DNA of 64,000 nucleotides from Rugamonas rivuli (GTDB lineage Bacteria; Pseudomonadota; Gammaproteobacteria; Burkholderiales; Burkholderiaceae_D): NCBI RefSeq assembly GCF_009380165.1, contig NZ_WHUF01000007.1:1-64000 (forward strand). Direction: 5' to 3'. The position numbers were made by a program, and so were the translations under genes. Position 1 is the stretch's first letter. Each line of letters begins with the position of its first letter. Below, piece after piece: positions 42,035 through 51,762 of the stretch. A model generated the notes under the pieces. It made no database searches. It saw only the letters and a program-made list of their open reading frames with translations, and had not been told where the DNA came from.

Positions 42035-42919
42035 TTATTTTTCTTTGCCGAACAAGCCGGCAGGACGGATCAGCAATACGATGACCATCACCAGGAACAC
42101 CACCGTCGACGAAAACTCGGGGTAGAACACCTTGGTCAGGCCCTCGATCACGCCCAGGCCGAGGCCGGTCAGGATGGAGCCCATGATCGAACCCATGCCA
42201 CCGATCACTACAACGGCGAATACGACGATAATCAGGTTCTGGCCCATCAGGGGCTGCACCTGGATCACCGGGGCCGCCAGCACCCCTGCAAAGCCCGCCA
42301 AAGCGACGCCGAAGCCGTAGGTCAGCGTGACCATCAGCGGCACGTTGATGCCGAAGGCTTCGACCAGCTTGGGATTCTCGGTGCCGGCGCGCAGGTAGGC
42401 GCCCAGTTTGGTCTTCTCGATGACGAACCAGGTCGACAGGCACACCGCCAGCGACGCCACCACCACCCAGGCGCGGTAGTTCGGCAGCACCATGAAGCCG
42501 AGGTCGGTCGCCCCCGCCAGCGCCTCAGGCACCTGGAACGGCTGGCCGGACACGCCGTAGAACGAGCGGAACACGCCTTCGACCAGCAGCGTGATGCCGA
42601 AGGTCAGCAGCAGGCCGTAAAGATGGTCCAGCTTGTAGAGCCAGCGCAGCATGGTCTTTTCGATGACGATGCCGAACACGCCGACGATCAGCGGCGCCAG
42701 CACCAGCATCACCCAGTAGTTCAGGCCGAGGTAGGCCATGCCCATCCACGCGACAAACGCGCCCATCATGTAGAGCGCGCCGTGCGAGAAGTTAATCACG
42801 TTTAGCAGGCCGAAGATCACGGCCAGGCCGAGCGACAGCATGGCATAGAAGGAGCCGTTGACCAGGCCCAGCATCAGCTGGCTCATAATCATGGGCAAGG
42901 GGTAGCCGAATATTTCCAT
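42035..42919 (-). CDS. livH: Branched-chain amino acid ABC transporter permease LivH
   Basis: 294 residues. Features: LGLVNGSFYAMLSLGLAVIF at the N-terminus, FSHGALYMMGAFVAWMGMAY, and EENPKLVEAFGIN-type EAA loop in LRAGTENPKLVEAFGINVPL. It lies 92 bp downstream of livK with a terminator in between. Confidence 0.92.
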   Translation of the reverse strand: MEIFGYPLPMIMSQLMLGLVNGSFYAMLSLGLAVIFGLLNVINFSHGALYMMGAFVAWMGMAYLGLNYWVMLVLAPLIVGVFGIVIEKTMLRWLYKLDHLYGLLLTFGITLLVEGVFRSFYGVSGQPFQVPEALAGATDLGFMVLPNYRAWVVVASLAVCLSTWFVIEKTKLGAYLRAGTENPKLVEAFGINVPLMVTLTYGFGVALAGFAGVLAAPVIQVQPLMGQNLIIVVFAVVVIGGMGSIMGSILTGLGLGVIEGLTKVFYPEFSSTVVFLVMVIVLLIRPAGLFGKEK

Positions 42920-42969
42920 GAGATCACAATATAAAGATCGCCGTCCCGGACGGTGCGGCGCGACACCAG

Positions 42970-42996
42970 AAAAAGGCCGTGCGCGGTGGCACGGCC
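42970..42996 (-). terminator. Internal terminator between livK and livH
   Basis: 8-bp stem GGCCGTGC (42975-42982) / GCACGGCC (42989-42996), followed on minus by five T. It sits directly after the livK stop. Partial read-through would give more binding protein than permease, the usual need of ABC importers. Confidence 0.8.
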
Positions 42997-43011
42997 TGTG
43001 TACAACTCAGC

Positions 43012-44220
43012 TTATTTCCACAGGGAGCACTTGGTCTCCGCCTTGGTGGCGTAGGCCTGGTCGCCAGGAATGGTGGCGACGATCTTGTAGTAATCCCACG
43101 GATACTTCGATTCCGACTGCTTCTTCACTTCCATCAAGTACATATCGTGAACCATGCGGCCGTCCGGACGGATCACGCCGTTCTTGGCGAACATGTCGTT
43201 GATCTTGTTGGCTTTCAGGTAGGCCATGACCTTGTCGGTGTCGTCGGTGCCGACGGCCTTGACCGCCTTCAGGTAGTTGGCCGCCGCCGAGTAGTCGGCC
43301 GCCTGCAGCATCGACGGTTCCTTCTTCATCTTCTCGAAGTAGCGTTTCGACCAGGCGCGGGTCTCGGCGTTGGCGTCCCAGTACCAGCCGTCGGTCAGGT
43401 ACATGCCCTGGGTCAGGTTCAGGCCCAGCGAGTGTACGTCGTTGATGAAGATCAGCAGGCCGGCCAGTTTCATTTTCTTGGTGATGCCGAACTCGTTGGC
43501 GGCCTTGATCGAGTTGATCGCGTCGCCGCCGGCGTTGGCCAGGCCCAGGATCTGCGCGCCCGACGATTGCGCCTGCAACAGGAAGGACGAGAAGTCCGAC
43601 GCCGACAGCGGATGCTTGACCGCGCCCAGCACCTTGCCGCCGTTGGCCTTCACCACTTCCGCCGTATCTTTTTCCAGCGACTGGCCGAAGGCATAGTCGG
43701 CGGTCATGAAGTACCAGCTCTTGCCGCCCTGCTTGACGATGGCGCCGCCGGTGCCGCGCGCCAGCGCGATGGTGTCGTAGGCGTAGTGAATCGTGTACGG
43801 AGTGCATTCCTCGTTGGTCAGGCGGGCCGAGCCGGCGCCGATCGAGATGAAGACTTTTTTCTTCTCGGCCGCGACCTTGGCCATGGCCAGGTTGGCGCCC
43901 GAGTTGGTGCCGCCGATCAGCATGTCGACGCCCTGCTGGTCGAACCATTCACGCGCCTTGGAGGCGGCGATGTCGGCCTTGTTCTGGTGGTCGGCGGAGA
44001 TGAACTCGACCTTCTTGCCGGCGATAACCACGCCCGCATCGGCAATCGCCATCTTGATGGCCTCGGCACCACCGGCGCCGTCGATGTCCGTGTACAGGCC
44101 GGACATGTCGGTGATCAGGCCGATCTTGATGGTGTCGCCTGAAACCTGGGCTTGGGCAGCAAAGGACAGGCCGAGTGCGCACACGGCGGTGGCTGCGATG
44201 GTGATGGCTTTAAGTTTCAT
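43012..44220 (-). CDS. livK: Branched-chain amino acid ABC transporter substrate-binding protein
   Basis: 402 residues. Signal peptide MKLKAITIAATAVCALGLSF, then the type 1 periplasmic binding fold: IKIGLITDMSGLYTDIDGAG, VDMLIGGTNSGANLAMAKVA, SWYFMTADYAFGQSLEKDTA. The end HDMYLMEVKKQSESKYPWDY resembles binding proteins for branched-chain amino acids or related compounds (aromatic acids, amides). The ligand is uncertain. Confidence 0.9.
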   Translation of the reverse strand: MKLKAITIAATAVCALGLSFAAQAQVSGDTIKIGLITDMSGLYTDIDGAGGAEAIKMAIADAGVVIAGKKVEFISADHQNKADIAASKAREWFDQQGVDMLIGGTNSGANLAMAKVAAEKKKVFISIGAGSARLTNEECTPYTIHYAYDTIALARGTGGAIVKQGGKSWYFMTADYAFGQSLEKDTAEVVKANGGKVLGAVKHPLSASDFSSFLLQAQSSGAQILGLANAGGDAINSIKAANEFGITKKMKLAGLLIFINDVHSLGLNLTQGMYLTDGWYWDANAETRAWSKRYFEKMKKEPSMLQAADYSAAANYLKAVKAVGTDDTDKVMAYLKANKINDMFAKNGVIRPDGRMVHDMYLMEVKKQSESKYPWDYYKIVATIPGDQAYATKAETKCSLWK

Positions 44221-44283
44221 TTTGTCTCCGTTGGTTCAAGAAATAGTGTTATTGCTTATTTTTTTACACTTGCCTTGCAAACT

Positions 44284-44991
44284 TCAGACACCCAGAAGCT
44301 CGGTCAGGACCGGCATCTTGGCGCTCAATTCCGATGCAACAAAGGTCTCGACGATCTGCCCGTGTTCCATCACATAAAACCGGTCCGCCAGCGGCGCGGC
44401 AAACCGGAAATTCTGTTCCACCATGACGATGGTGTAGCCCTTCGATTTCAGCGTGGTGATCATGCGCGCCAGGCCCTGCACTATGACCGGCGCCAGGCCT
44501 TCGGAGATTTCATCGAGCAGCAGCAGGCGCGCGCCGGTGCGCAGGATGCGCGCCACCGCCAGCATCTGCTGCTCGCCGCCGGACAGCCGCGTGCCCTGGC
44601 TGTGCTTGCGCTCTTCCAGGTTGGGGAACATGGCGTAGATTTCTTCGACCGACATGCCCTTCTCGCCGGTCGACAACTGCGGCGGCAGCATCAGGTTTTC
44701 CTCGGTCGACAGCGACGAGAAAATGCCGCGCTCTTCCGGGCAATAGCCGATGCCGAGGTGGGCGATTTTATGCGTCGGCAAGCCGATCGCTTCCACGCCG
44801 TTGACCTTGATCGAACCCTTGCGGGCGCCGGTCAGGCCCATGATCGCGCGCAGCGTGGTGGTGCGGCCGGCGCCGTTGCGGCCCAGCAGCGTGACCACTT
44901 CGCCGGGCTGCACCGTCAAATTCACATCATGCAAAATATGCGATTCGCCATACCAGGTTTGCAGGTTGGAGATTTCCAGAGCGGCCGCCAT
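44284..44991 (-). CDS. livF: Branched-chain amino acid ABC transporter ATPase LivF
   Basis: 235 residues. Walker A is atypical: TLLGRNGAGRTTTLRAIMGL, with Arg in place of the canonical Lys (GxGRTT), a variant that is common in LivF-type ATPases. Signature RLSGGEQQMLAVARILRTGA and Walker B LLLDEISEGLAPVIVQGLAR are normal. It overlaps livG by one base. Confidence 0.92.
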   Translation of the reverse strand: MAAALEISNLQTWYGESHILHDVNLTVQPGEVVTLLGRNGAGRTTTLRAIMGLTGARKGSIKVNGVEAIGLPTHKIAHLGIGYCPEERGIFSSLSTEENLMLPPQLSTGEKGMSVEEIYAMFPNLEERKHSQGTRLSGGEQQMLAVARILRTGARLLLLDEISEGLAPVIVQGLARMITTLKSKGYTIVMVEQNFRFAAPLADRFYVMEHGQIVETFVASELSAKMPVLTELLGV

Positions 44992-45761
44992 CAGTGGGCT
45001 CCTTCCAGCACTGCGGCTTCGGTACCCATGTAGGCTTCCATCACTTGAGGGTTGCTTGAAACTTCGGCGTAAGTGCCTTCGGCCAGCATCGCGCCGCGCT
45101 GCAAAACGGAGATTTTGTCGCAGATGCCGGACACCACTTTCATATTGTGTTCGACCATCAGGATGGTGCGGCCGGCTGAAACTTTCTTGATCAGTTCCGT
45201 CACGCGGTGCACGTCTTCGTGGCCCATGCCCTGGGTCGGTTCATCCAGCAGCATCAGCTCCGGTTCCATCGCCAGCGTGGTGGCGATTTCCAAAGCGCGC
45301 TTGCGGCCGTAAGGCATATCGACGGTGACGGTGTCGGCGAATTCGGTCAGGTCGACCTCGGCCAGCAATTGCATGGCGCGCTCGTTCAGCTTGTCCAGCG
45401 ACCGTTCGCTCTGCCAGAAGTTGAAGCTGGTGCCGAGCTGGCGCTGCAATCCGATGCGGACATTCTGCAGCACCGTCAGGTGTGGAAACACAGCGGAAAT
45501 CTGGAACGAACGGATCACGCCCATGCGGGCGATCTGTGCCGGCTTGGCGGCGGTGATGTCTTTGCCGTTGAAAAGTATCTGGCCCGAGGTGGGCACCAGG
45601 AACTTGGTGAGCAGGTTGAAGCACGTGGTTTTACCCGCGCCATTGGGACCGATCAGCGCGTGGATGTGGCCGCGCTGAACTTTTAAATTCACATCATTGA
45701 CCGCGGTAAAACCCTTGAATTCTTTGGTCAAATGCTTTGTTTCCAAGATAACGCCGGACAT
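44991..45761 (-). CDS. livG: Branched-chain amino acid ABC transporter ATPase LivG
   Basis: 256 residues. Walker A ALIGPNGAGKTTCFNLLTKF, Walker B ELMLLDEPTQGMGHEDVHRV. The ABC signature region reads MPYGRKRALEIATTLAMEPE, in which the usual LSGGQ is replaced by PYGRKR, a known LivG variant. First gene of the liv operon. The gap upstream to 45884 is AT-rich and probably holds its promoter. Confidence 0.93.
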   Translation of the reverse strand: MSGVILETKHLTKEFKGFTAVNDVNLKVQRGHIHALIGPNGAGKTTCFNLLTKFLVPTSGQILFNGKDITAAKPAQIARMGVIRSFQISAVFPHLTVLQNVRIGLQRQLGTSFNFWQSERSLDKLNERAMQLLAEVDLTEFADTVTVDMPYGRKRALEIATTLAMEPELMLLDEPTQGMGHEDVHRVTELIKKVSAGRTILMVEHNMKVVSGICDKISVLQRGAMLAEGTYAEVSSNPQVMEAYMGTEAAVLEGAH

Positions 45762-45884
45762 CCTGTCTCCTTGTTATTCTTTTCAAACTACTAAATTTTT
45801 TTAGATCATACACAGTAACAAATTGGCTAACAATACAGTATAACTACGGTCGACTTTTGATCTGGACCTAGCGAACACGAGGTT

Positions 45885-47513
45885 TCATTTCCACTCTGAA
45901 CGGATCAGTTCTGAAGCTTTCTCAGCGATCATGATGGTGGGAGAATTGGTATTGCCGGACGTGATGAAAGGCATGACGGACGCGTCAACTACACGCAGTC
46001 CTTGTATCCCAATTACACGCAGCGCGCTGTCGACCACGGCGGTCGGATCGTCGGAGCGGCCCATCTTGCAGGTGCCGACCGGATGGAAAATCGTGGTGCC
46101 GATCGCGCCCGCGGCCGCCGCCAATTCCTCCTCGGTGCGATAGTGGGCGCCGGGCTTGTACTCTTCCGGCGCGTAGCGCTGCAATGCCGGCGCGGCGACG
46201 ATCTTGCGCGTCAAGGTCAGCGCGTCGGCGGCGACCTTGCGGTCCTCCGGCGTGCTCAGATACATCGGCGAAATCTTCGGCGGCGCGTAGGAATCGGCGC
46301 TGGCGATGCGCACATGGCCACGCGAGGTCGGCCGCAGATTGCACACGCTGGCGGTGAACGCAGGAAAAGCGTGCAAAGGATCGCCGAACTTTTCCAGCGA
46401 CAAAGGCTGCACGTGGTATTGCAGATTCGGCGTCGCCTGCCCTGCATCGGAACGGGCAAAAGCGCCCAGCTGCGACGGCGCCATCGACATCGGCCCACTC
46501 TGGAACAGCGCATATTGCAGGCCGATTTTCATCTTGCCGTACCAGCTGGCCGCCATCGTGTTGAGCGTGCGGGCGCCGCCGCCGAGCTTGTAAATCATGC
46601 GCAACTGCAGATGATCCTGCAGGTTTTCGCCGACGCCGGGCAAGTCCGCCAGCGGCTCGATGCCGTGCTGATGCAGACGCTCGGCCGAGCCTATGCCGGA
46701 GCATTGCAAAATCTGTGGAGAACCAACGGCGCCAGCCGCCAGCAGGGTTTCTTTGTCGGCCGTCGCGCTGAACTGCGTGCCACCGCCGGTGAAAATCACG
46801 CCTTTGCACACGGGTCCGCGATCGCTCATTTCGATCTGCAAACGTTCCACGTGGCAGCCGGTCATGATGGTCAGGTTGGGCCGCATCGACACCGGTTTCA
46901 AAAACGCCTTCGCCGTGTTCCAGCGAATGCCGCGTTTTTGATTGACCTCGAAATAGCCGCAGCCGGCGTTGTCGCCGCGATTGAAATCGTCGACCTTCTG
47001 GATGCCGGCCTGCTCCGCCGCATCGCGGAACGCATCCAGTATCTTCCACGACAAACGCTGTTTTTCCACGCGCCACGCACCGCCGGCGCCGTGCAGTTCG
47101 GAAGCGCCGCCGTGATAATCCTCGCTCTTTTTGAACAGCGGCAGCACCGACGACCAGCGCCAGCTGTCGTCGCCGGTCAGCTCGGCCCAGCGGTCGTAAT
47201 CGCCGGCCTGGCCGCGCATGTAGATCATGCCGTTGATGGAGGAACTGCCACCCAGCACCTTGCCGCGCGGGTACAGCAGACTGCGCCCGCCCAGGCCGGC
47301 ATCGGCTTCGGTGCGGTACATCCAGTCAGTCCTCGGATTGTCGATGCAATGCAGATAGCCGACGGGAATGTGTATCCACACATAATCGTCTCTACCGCCC
47401 GCCTCGATCAGCAGAACATTCGCGTTCTTGTTTGCGCTGAGCCGGTTTGCCAATACGCAGCCCGCCGAGCCCGCCCCAATAATGATGTAATCGTAAATGC
47501 CTGCTGATTCCAA
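45885..47513 (-). CDS. GMC-family oxidoreductase (choline dehydrogenase-like)
   Basis: 542 residues. The start is TTG at 47513: the stretch TTGGAGGAG just before it reads as codons in a longer frame but is a ribosome site, six bases from this TTG. FAD site YIIIGAGSAGCVLANRLSAN, GMC signature 1 RGKVLGGSSSINGMIYMRGQ, signature 2 GAVGSPQILQCSGIGSAERL and the catalytic His-Asn end HPVGTCKMG ... SGNTNSPTIMIAEKA. The substrate alcohol is not determined. It is followed by the liv operon, 123 bp away. Confidence 0.87.
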   Translation of the reverse strand: MESAGIYDYIIIGAGSAGCVLANRLSANKNANVLLIEAGGRDDYVWIHIPVGYLHCIDNPRTDWMYRTEADAGLGGRSLLYPRGKVLGGSSSINGMIYMRGQAGDYDRWAELTGDDSWRWSSVLPLFKKSEDYHGGASELHGAGGAWRVEKQRLSWKILDAFRDAAEQAGIQKVDDFNRGDNAGCGYFEVNQKRGIRWNTAKAFLKPVSMRPNLTIMTGCHVERLQIEMSDRGPVCKGVIFTGGGTQFSATADKETLLAAGAVGSPQILQCSGIGSAERLHQHGIEPLADLPGVGENLQDHLQLRMIYKLGGGARTLNTMAASWYGKMKIGLQYALFQSGPMSMAPSQLGAFARSDAGQATPNLQYHVQPLSLEKFGDPLHAFPAFTASVCNLRPTSRGHVRIASADSYAPPKISPMYLSTPEDRKVAADALTLTRKIVAAPALQRYAPEEYKPGAHYRTEEELAAAAGAIGTTIFHPVGTCKMGRSDDPTAVVDSALRVIGIQGLRVVDASVMPFITSGNTNSPTIMIAEKASELIRSEWK

Positions 47514-47542
47514 AAACTTCTCCTCCAAGAGCGGTGTTTCGG

Positions 47543-48580
47543 TCAGGCGGCTGCTATCTCCGCCAGCAAAGTCTCAACCAGTTTCGCCGCCGGCATCGGC
47601 CGTGCGCGTGCCACGCCGGTGCCGCACCACAGCGACATCAATTCCGTTTCGCCGCGCTTGCCCGCCTCGGCACGGATGGCGCCGGTCAGTGCATTTTGTA
47701 TCGGATAGGCGGGGATTTGTTTTTCCACCTCCGCCATCTCGCGCATAAAACGGTTCTCCAGCCCGCGTGCATAACGGCCGGAAAAAGTGCGCGTCAGCCG
47801 GGTCGGATGGTCGCCCGCCGTCAGCAGGCGCTGCTTGTAAACCGGATTGATAGACGATTCGTCGCACACCAGGAAAGCCGTGCCCATCTGCACTGCCTGG
47901 GCGCCGCCGTCCAGCGCGCGCTTGATGTCGGCGCCATCCATGATGCCGCCGGCGGCGATCACGGGAATATTCACCGCCGCGACTATGGTCGGGAGCAGCT
48001 CGAAAGTGGTCAACTTCGCGTCTTCCTGCGCGCCGATGAAGGTGCCACGATGGCCGCCGGACTCGGTGCCGGAAGCGATCACCGCATCGGCGCCCCGGCT
48101 TTGCCAGGCCAGCGCTTCGTCGGCGTGGGTGATCGTGCCGATCACGGCAATGCCAGCCTCATGCAGGCGCTTGATCTGCTCGACGCTGAGGATGCCGAAA
48201 GTAAAACTGGCCACGGCGGGCCGCATTTCGATCAGCGCTTCAAACTGGGCGGAGAAGTCTTCGCACCATTTGGCGGGCGTGGGCAATTCCGTCCAGCCCA
48301 GCGACGACCAGGCCGGCTTGAGCCACTCGACGGCACGGGCCACCTCGGCCGGATCCGGCGTCGGCGTCTCCAGGACGAAGAAATTCAGGCAAAACGGCTT
48401 GTCGGTGAGGGCGCGAATTTGCGCGGTTTGCGTGCGGATGGTCTCGGGCGAAAGTAGGGAACAAGCCAGCGAACCCAGGCCGCCTGCATTGGAAACCGCC
48501 GCCACTTGCGCCGGGGTGTTATTGCCGCCGGCGGTCGGTCCCTGGATGATGGGATGAGGAAAAATTGATGCCAAATTCAT
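47543..48580 (-). CDS. Nitronate monooxygenase
   Basis: 345 residues from the ATG at 48580; a GTG four codons earlier is an alternative. TIM-barrel FMN protein with IIQGPTAGGNNTPAQVAAVS, AVIASGTESGGHRGTFIGAQ (containing the catalytic His in GTESGGHRG), VIAAGGIMDGADIKRALDGG and AVQMGTAFLVCDES. It oxidises alkyl nitronates. It lies 30 bp upstream of the GMC gene on the same strand, so the two are probably cotranscribed. Confidence 0.87.
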   Translation of the reverse strand: MNLASIFPHPIIQGPTAGGNNTPAQVAAVSNAGGLGSLACSLLSPETIRTQTAQIRALTDKPFCLNFFVLETPTPDPAEVARAVEWLKPAWSSLGWTELPTPAKWCEDFSAQFEALIEMRPAVASFTFGILSVEQIKRLHEAGIAVIGTITHADEALAWQSRGADAVIASGTESGGHRGTFIGAQEDAKLTTFELLPTIVAAVNIPVIAAGGIMDGADIKRALDGGAQAVQMGTAFLVCDESSINPVYKQRLLTAGDHPTRLTRTFSGRYARGLENRFMREMAEVEKQIPAYPIQNALTGAIRAEAGKRGETELMSLWCGTGVARARPMPAAKLVETLLAEIAAA

Positions 48581-48604
48581 CTGATTTCTCACAAAAAATG
48601 GCGT

Positions 48605-48860
48605 TTACGACATGTGGATAAGTCTATGGATATCCACAGGCACCAAATGTGAGTAAACAAAAAATTTTTGGGGACCGATTTTCTTATCCCAAAACAGTTC
48701 TTTGCTCATACACGGCTTTCTCGCCTGCTTATGCAGCCCGTAAACGCCTGATTCTAATCCAAAATGAACACTTATCCACAGAAAAGTGTCTGCGTTAACA
48801 ACTACTACTATTTTTATATCTACATCTTTAGAGTAAACCATAAACTCAAAAACCACAGGC
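48605..48860 (+). other. Origin-like module 1: DnaA boxes and DnaA-trio-like tract
   Basis: An AT-rich gap (48581-48969). DnaA boxes: TGTGGATAA at 48613-48621 and TTATCCACA at 48772-48780 (both perfect), ATATCCACA at 48630-48638 and TGTGAGTAA at 48648-48656 (degenerate). After the 48772 box come a 20-base spacer and ACTACTACTATTTTTATAT (48801-48819), the pattern of the DnaA-trio unwinding element next to an AT-rich tract. GTAAAC repeats occur at 48740, 48832 and elsewhere. The same order is repeated 3.1 kb away (module 2). Confidence 0.7.
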
Positions 48861-48969
48861 GCATGCGCCAGAACCACCTGATACCCCACTGAAACGGAAA
48901 TAAGATTTCGCCAACATCTGCTTTCCCCTATACTGGATTGGCAAACAAACTGCACAAGCCGGAGACACT

Positions 48970-51762
48970 TTGGCCTCACAGCGCAAAAATCTGCGGTCGC
49001 CTGCATATCTGCGTTTTCGGCGACGCTTGATCACCGGCCTTTTGCTGATGGCAGCACTTGCCATTGCTGTAGTTGTCTCCCAATTCCGCACTGCCTACGT
49101 TGAACGCGAACTCTCCGTCAAAAACCAGACCGAGCATTTCGTCAAAGCGATGGAAGCCCATGTGCTGTATTCCATCCAATCGGTCGACCTGTCGCTGATC
49201 GGATTTGCCAACGCCATCAAAGTCCTGACTGCTCAACAACGGCATTCGCCGGAAACGATGTCGGAATTGCTGTCCTCGCGCGGTTCCAGTTTCAACAGCG
49301 AATACTGGATCAGCTTTCTCGATGCCAAAGGCAATGCCGTCGCCACTTCGACCGGCAACAACATCACCGGCACTCAATACGGCGATCGCGATTACTTCAA
49401 AGCCCATCTGGATGTCGCCATGCGCGGCAAATTGTTCATCGGCGAACCATCGATAGGCCGTCGCAGCAGTCAAAAACTGTTTTTTCTCAGTCGCCGGGTA
49501 GAAAGTGCCAAGGGAGAATTTCTTGGCGTGATCGTCGCTCCCTTGAATGTCAGCCGTTACGTCACAGTGTTTGAAAATTCCCGCTTCAATTCCGACATCT
49601 CGATCGCTCTGGTACACGGCGGCGGCAAAGTGATCGCCCGCGTGCCTAATTTCGAAGAATCGTTTGCCAAAGACCTGGGCCCTACCGCCTTGTTCGACAA
49701 TGTCCGCATCGCCAGTTCCGGCACGTACAAGGTTGTCAGCAGCATCGACAACATCGCGCGCGTGTTCAGCTACCGGGTATTCGACAACCTGCCGTTGATC
49801 ATTGCCGTCGGCAGCAACGATGCGGAATCGGCCAGGCTGCTCCAGCAAAACTATCTGATCGCTGGCGCTGGCTTGATCATGTTGCTCATTTTGATGGCAG
49901 GCGCCGGTCATTTCTCGCTACGCACTTACACCAGGCAGGAAGAACGCGAACTGCGCTACCGAGCTCTGTATGCCGCCAGCCGGGAAATGGAACAAAAACT
50001 GCTGGCCAACGAGGAAGAGCGCAAGAAAAACGAAGAATCGATGAAATTGGCGGCCCTGTTATTCCAGAACAGCGGCGAAGGCATGATGGTGACGGACGCG
50101 GACGGACGTATCCTGACCGTGAACCCGGCATTTTCCCTGCTGAGCGGCTACACCGAAAAAGAACTGATCGGCCACCGCGGCTATGAGCTGACGACCAGCC
50201 GCCAGGACATCAATTTCTTCATCCGCATGTTCGAATCGATCGCCCAGACCGGGCAATGGGAAGGCGAACTCTGGCACCAGCACAAGGATGGCGAGGAATA
50301 CCTGGTGGCGATGCGCTTCAACACCGTCTACGACGAGCTGGGAAATCCCTTCCGCTACGTCGCGCTGCTGAGCGATATCACCAAGAAAAAAGCCTCGGAA
50401 GAATTGATCTGGCGCCAGGCCAACTTCGATGCGCTGACCGGCTTGCCGAACCGGCGCATGTTCCACGAGCATTTGCGCCAGGAAATGAAGAAAACTGACC
50501 GTTCGCACCTGCCGATGGCGCTGGTATTCATGGATCTGGACCATTTCAAGGAAATCAACGACACCCTGGGCCACGATAAAGGCGATTTGCTGCTCAAAGA
50601 AGTGGCAAACCGCTTGTCCAGTTCAGTGCGCGGCACCGATACCGTGGCCAGGCTGGGCGGAGACGAGTTCACCATCATCTTGAGCGAGCTGCGCAATGCA
50701 AGCGACGTCGTCCGCACAGCGCAGGAAATCCTCAAGCAGATGAGCACGCCGTTCAACCTGGGCAGCGCCGGCGACAAGCATGTTGCCCATATTTCGAGCA
50801 GCATCGGCATCACGCTCTACCCCGAAGATGGCGCAGATGCTGAAACTTTAATCAAAAACGCCGACCAGGCGATGTACGCGGCCAAGCAGCAGGGACGCAA
50901 CCGCTTCAATTATTTCGCTCCGTTCATGCAGGAAGCCACGCGCGTGCGCATGACCCTGGTCAACGAATTGCGCGAAGCGGTCAACCACGATGAATTGCGG
51001 ATCTTGTTCCAGCCGATTATCGACCTGGCCAGCGGCAAGATCTGCAAGGCGGAAGCGCTGGTGCGCTGGCAACATCCAGTGCGGGGATTGCTCAATCCTG
51101 CTGAATTTATCAGCATCGCGGAGAGCAGCGGCATGATCGTCGGCATCGGCGACTGGGTTTTCAAGCAAGCGGCACGGGAAGTGCAGAAATTGCAGGCGCT
51201 GGGATTGCCGGATTTCCAGGTCAGCGTCAACAAATCGGCCTGGCAGTTCCGTGACGACGGCAGCAACTACCAGCAATGGCTGGATTTTCTGCAGGAACTG
51301 CACCTGAATGCCAACAGCATCATCATCGAAGTGACGGAAAACCTGCTTTTGGACACGGCCAACGCGGTTTCAGAGCGGATGTTGGCGTTCCAGCACGCCC
51401 ATATGCAGATTTCGCTCGACGATTTCGGCACCGGCTACTGCTCCGTGGCGTTTTTAAAGCGTTTCGATATCGATTACATCAAAATCGACCCGACTTTTGT
51501 CTCAAATCTGTCGGAAGGGACCGATGGCGTAGTGCTTTGCGAGGCAATTATCGCCATGGCGCACAAGCTGAACATCAAAGTTATCGCCGAAGGCATCGAA
51601 ACACCTCAACAATTGGCCGCCTTGACGGCCGCCGGATGCGATTTAGGGCAGGGATACCTGTTTTCCAAGCCCATTTCGGGCGAAGAACTGGAAAAACAGA
51701 TCAAAAACGAGCAGTCACCTGTGAATAACTCGCTGGATATCCACAGGACGACTTGTGAGTAA
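48970..51762 (+). CDS. Membrane sensor c-di-GMP protein, dCache-PAS-GGDEF-EAL
   Basis: 930 residues from a TTG at 48970 with GGAGA at 48961-48965. TM helices at about 20-40 and 297-317 enclose a periplasmic dCache-like domain. A PAS domain (about 370-485) follows. The GGDEF domain keeps VARLGGDEFTIILSE and an I-site RGTD five residues upstream; the EAL domain keeps AEALVRWQHP, EVTENLL and DDFGTGY. Both halves look catalytically complete, so it may act as cyclase and phosphodiesterase. Its stop codon lies within the second origin-like module and its last 14 codons are part of that repeat. Expressed genes flanked by origin modules are unusual. Confidence 0.88.
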   Translation: MASQRKNLRSPAYLRFRRRLITGLLLMAALAIAVVVSQFRTAYVERELSVKNQTEHFVKAMEAHVLYSIQSVDLSLIGFANAIKVLTAQQRHSPETMSELLSSRGSSFNSEYWISFLDAKGNAVATSTGNNITGTQYGDRDYFKAHLDVAMRGKLFIGEPSIGRRSSQKLFFLSRRVESAKGEFLGVIVAPLNVSRYVTVFENSRFNSDISIALVHGGGKVIARVPNFEESFAKDLGPTALFDNVRIASSGTYKVVSSIDNIARVFSYRVFDNLPLIIAVGSNDAESARLLQQNYLIAGAGLIMLLILMAGAGHFSLRTYTRQEERELRYRALYAASREMEQKLLANEEERKKNEESMKLAALLFQNSGEGMMVTDADGRILTVNPAFSLLSGYTEKELIGHRGYELTTSRQDINFFIRMFESIAQTGQWEGELWHQHKDGEEYLVAMRFNTVYDELGNPFRYVALLSDITKKKASEELIWRQANFDALTGLPNRRMFHEHLRQEMKKTDRSHLPMALVFMDLDHFKEINDTLGHDKGDLLLKEVANRLSSSVRGTDTVARLGGDEFTIILSELRNASDVVRTAQEILKQMSTPFNLGSAGDKHVAHISSSIGITLYPEDGADAETLIKNADQAMYAAKQQGRNRFNYFAPFMQEATRVRMTLVNELREAVNHDELRILFQPIIDLASGKICKAEALVRWQHPVRGLLNPAEFISIAESSGMIVGIGDWVFKQAAREVQKLQALGLPDFQVSVNKSAWQFRDDGSNYQQWLDFLQELHLNANSIIIEVTENLLLDTANAVSERMLAFQHAHMQISLDDFGTGYCSVAFLKRFDIDYIKIDPTFVSNLSEGTDGVVLCEAIIAMAHKLNIKVIAEGIETPQQLAALTAAGCDLGQGYLFSKPISGEELEKQIKNEQSPVNNSLDIHRTTCE

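Noticed and set aside
44284..44991. LivF as an inactive ATPase because of Arg in the Walker A
   Set aside because: The Lys-to-Arg form is seen in LivF-type proteins and other motifs are intact; I would not call it dead without alignment.
46843..46858. Possible parS site CGTTCCACGTGGCAGC
   Set aside because: Only 12 of 16 bases match and it lies in coding sequence; too weak.
45885..47528. The TTG at 47528 as start of the GMC oxidoreductase
   Set aside because: The bases TTGGAGGAG there act as the ribosome site for the TTG at 47513.
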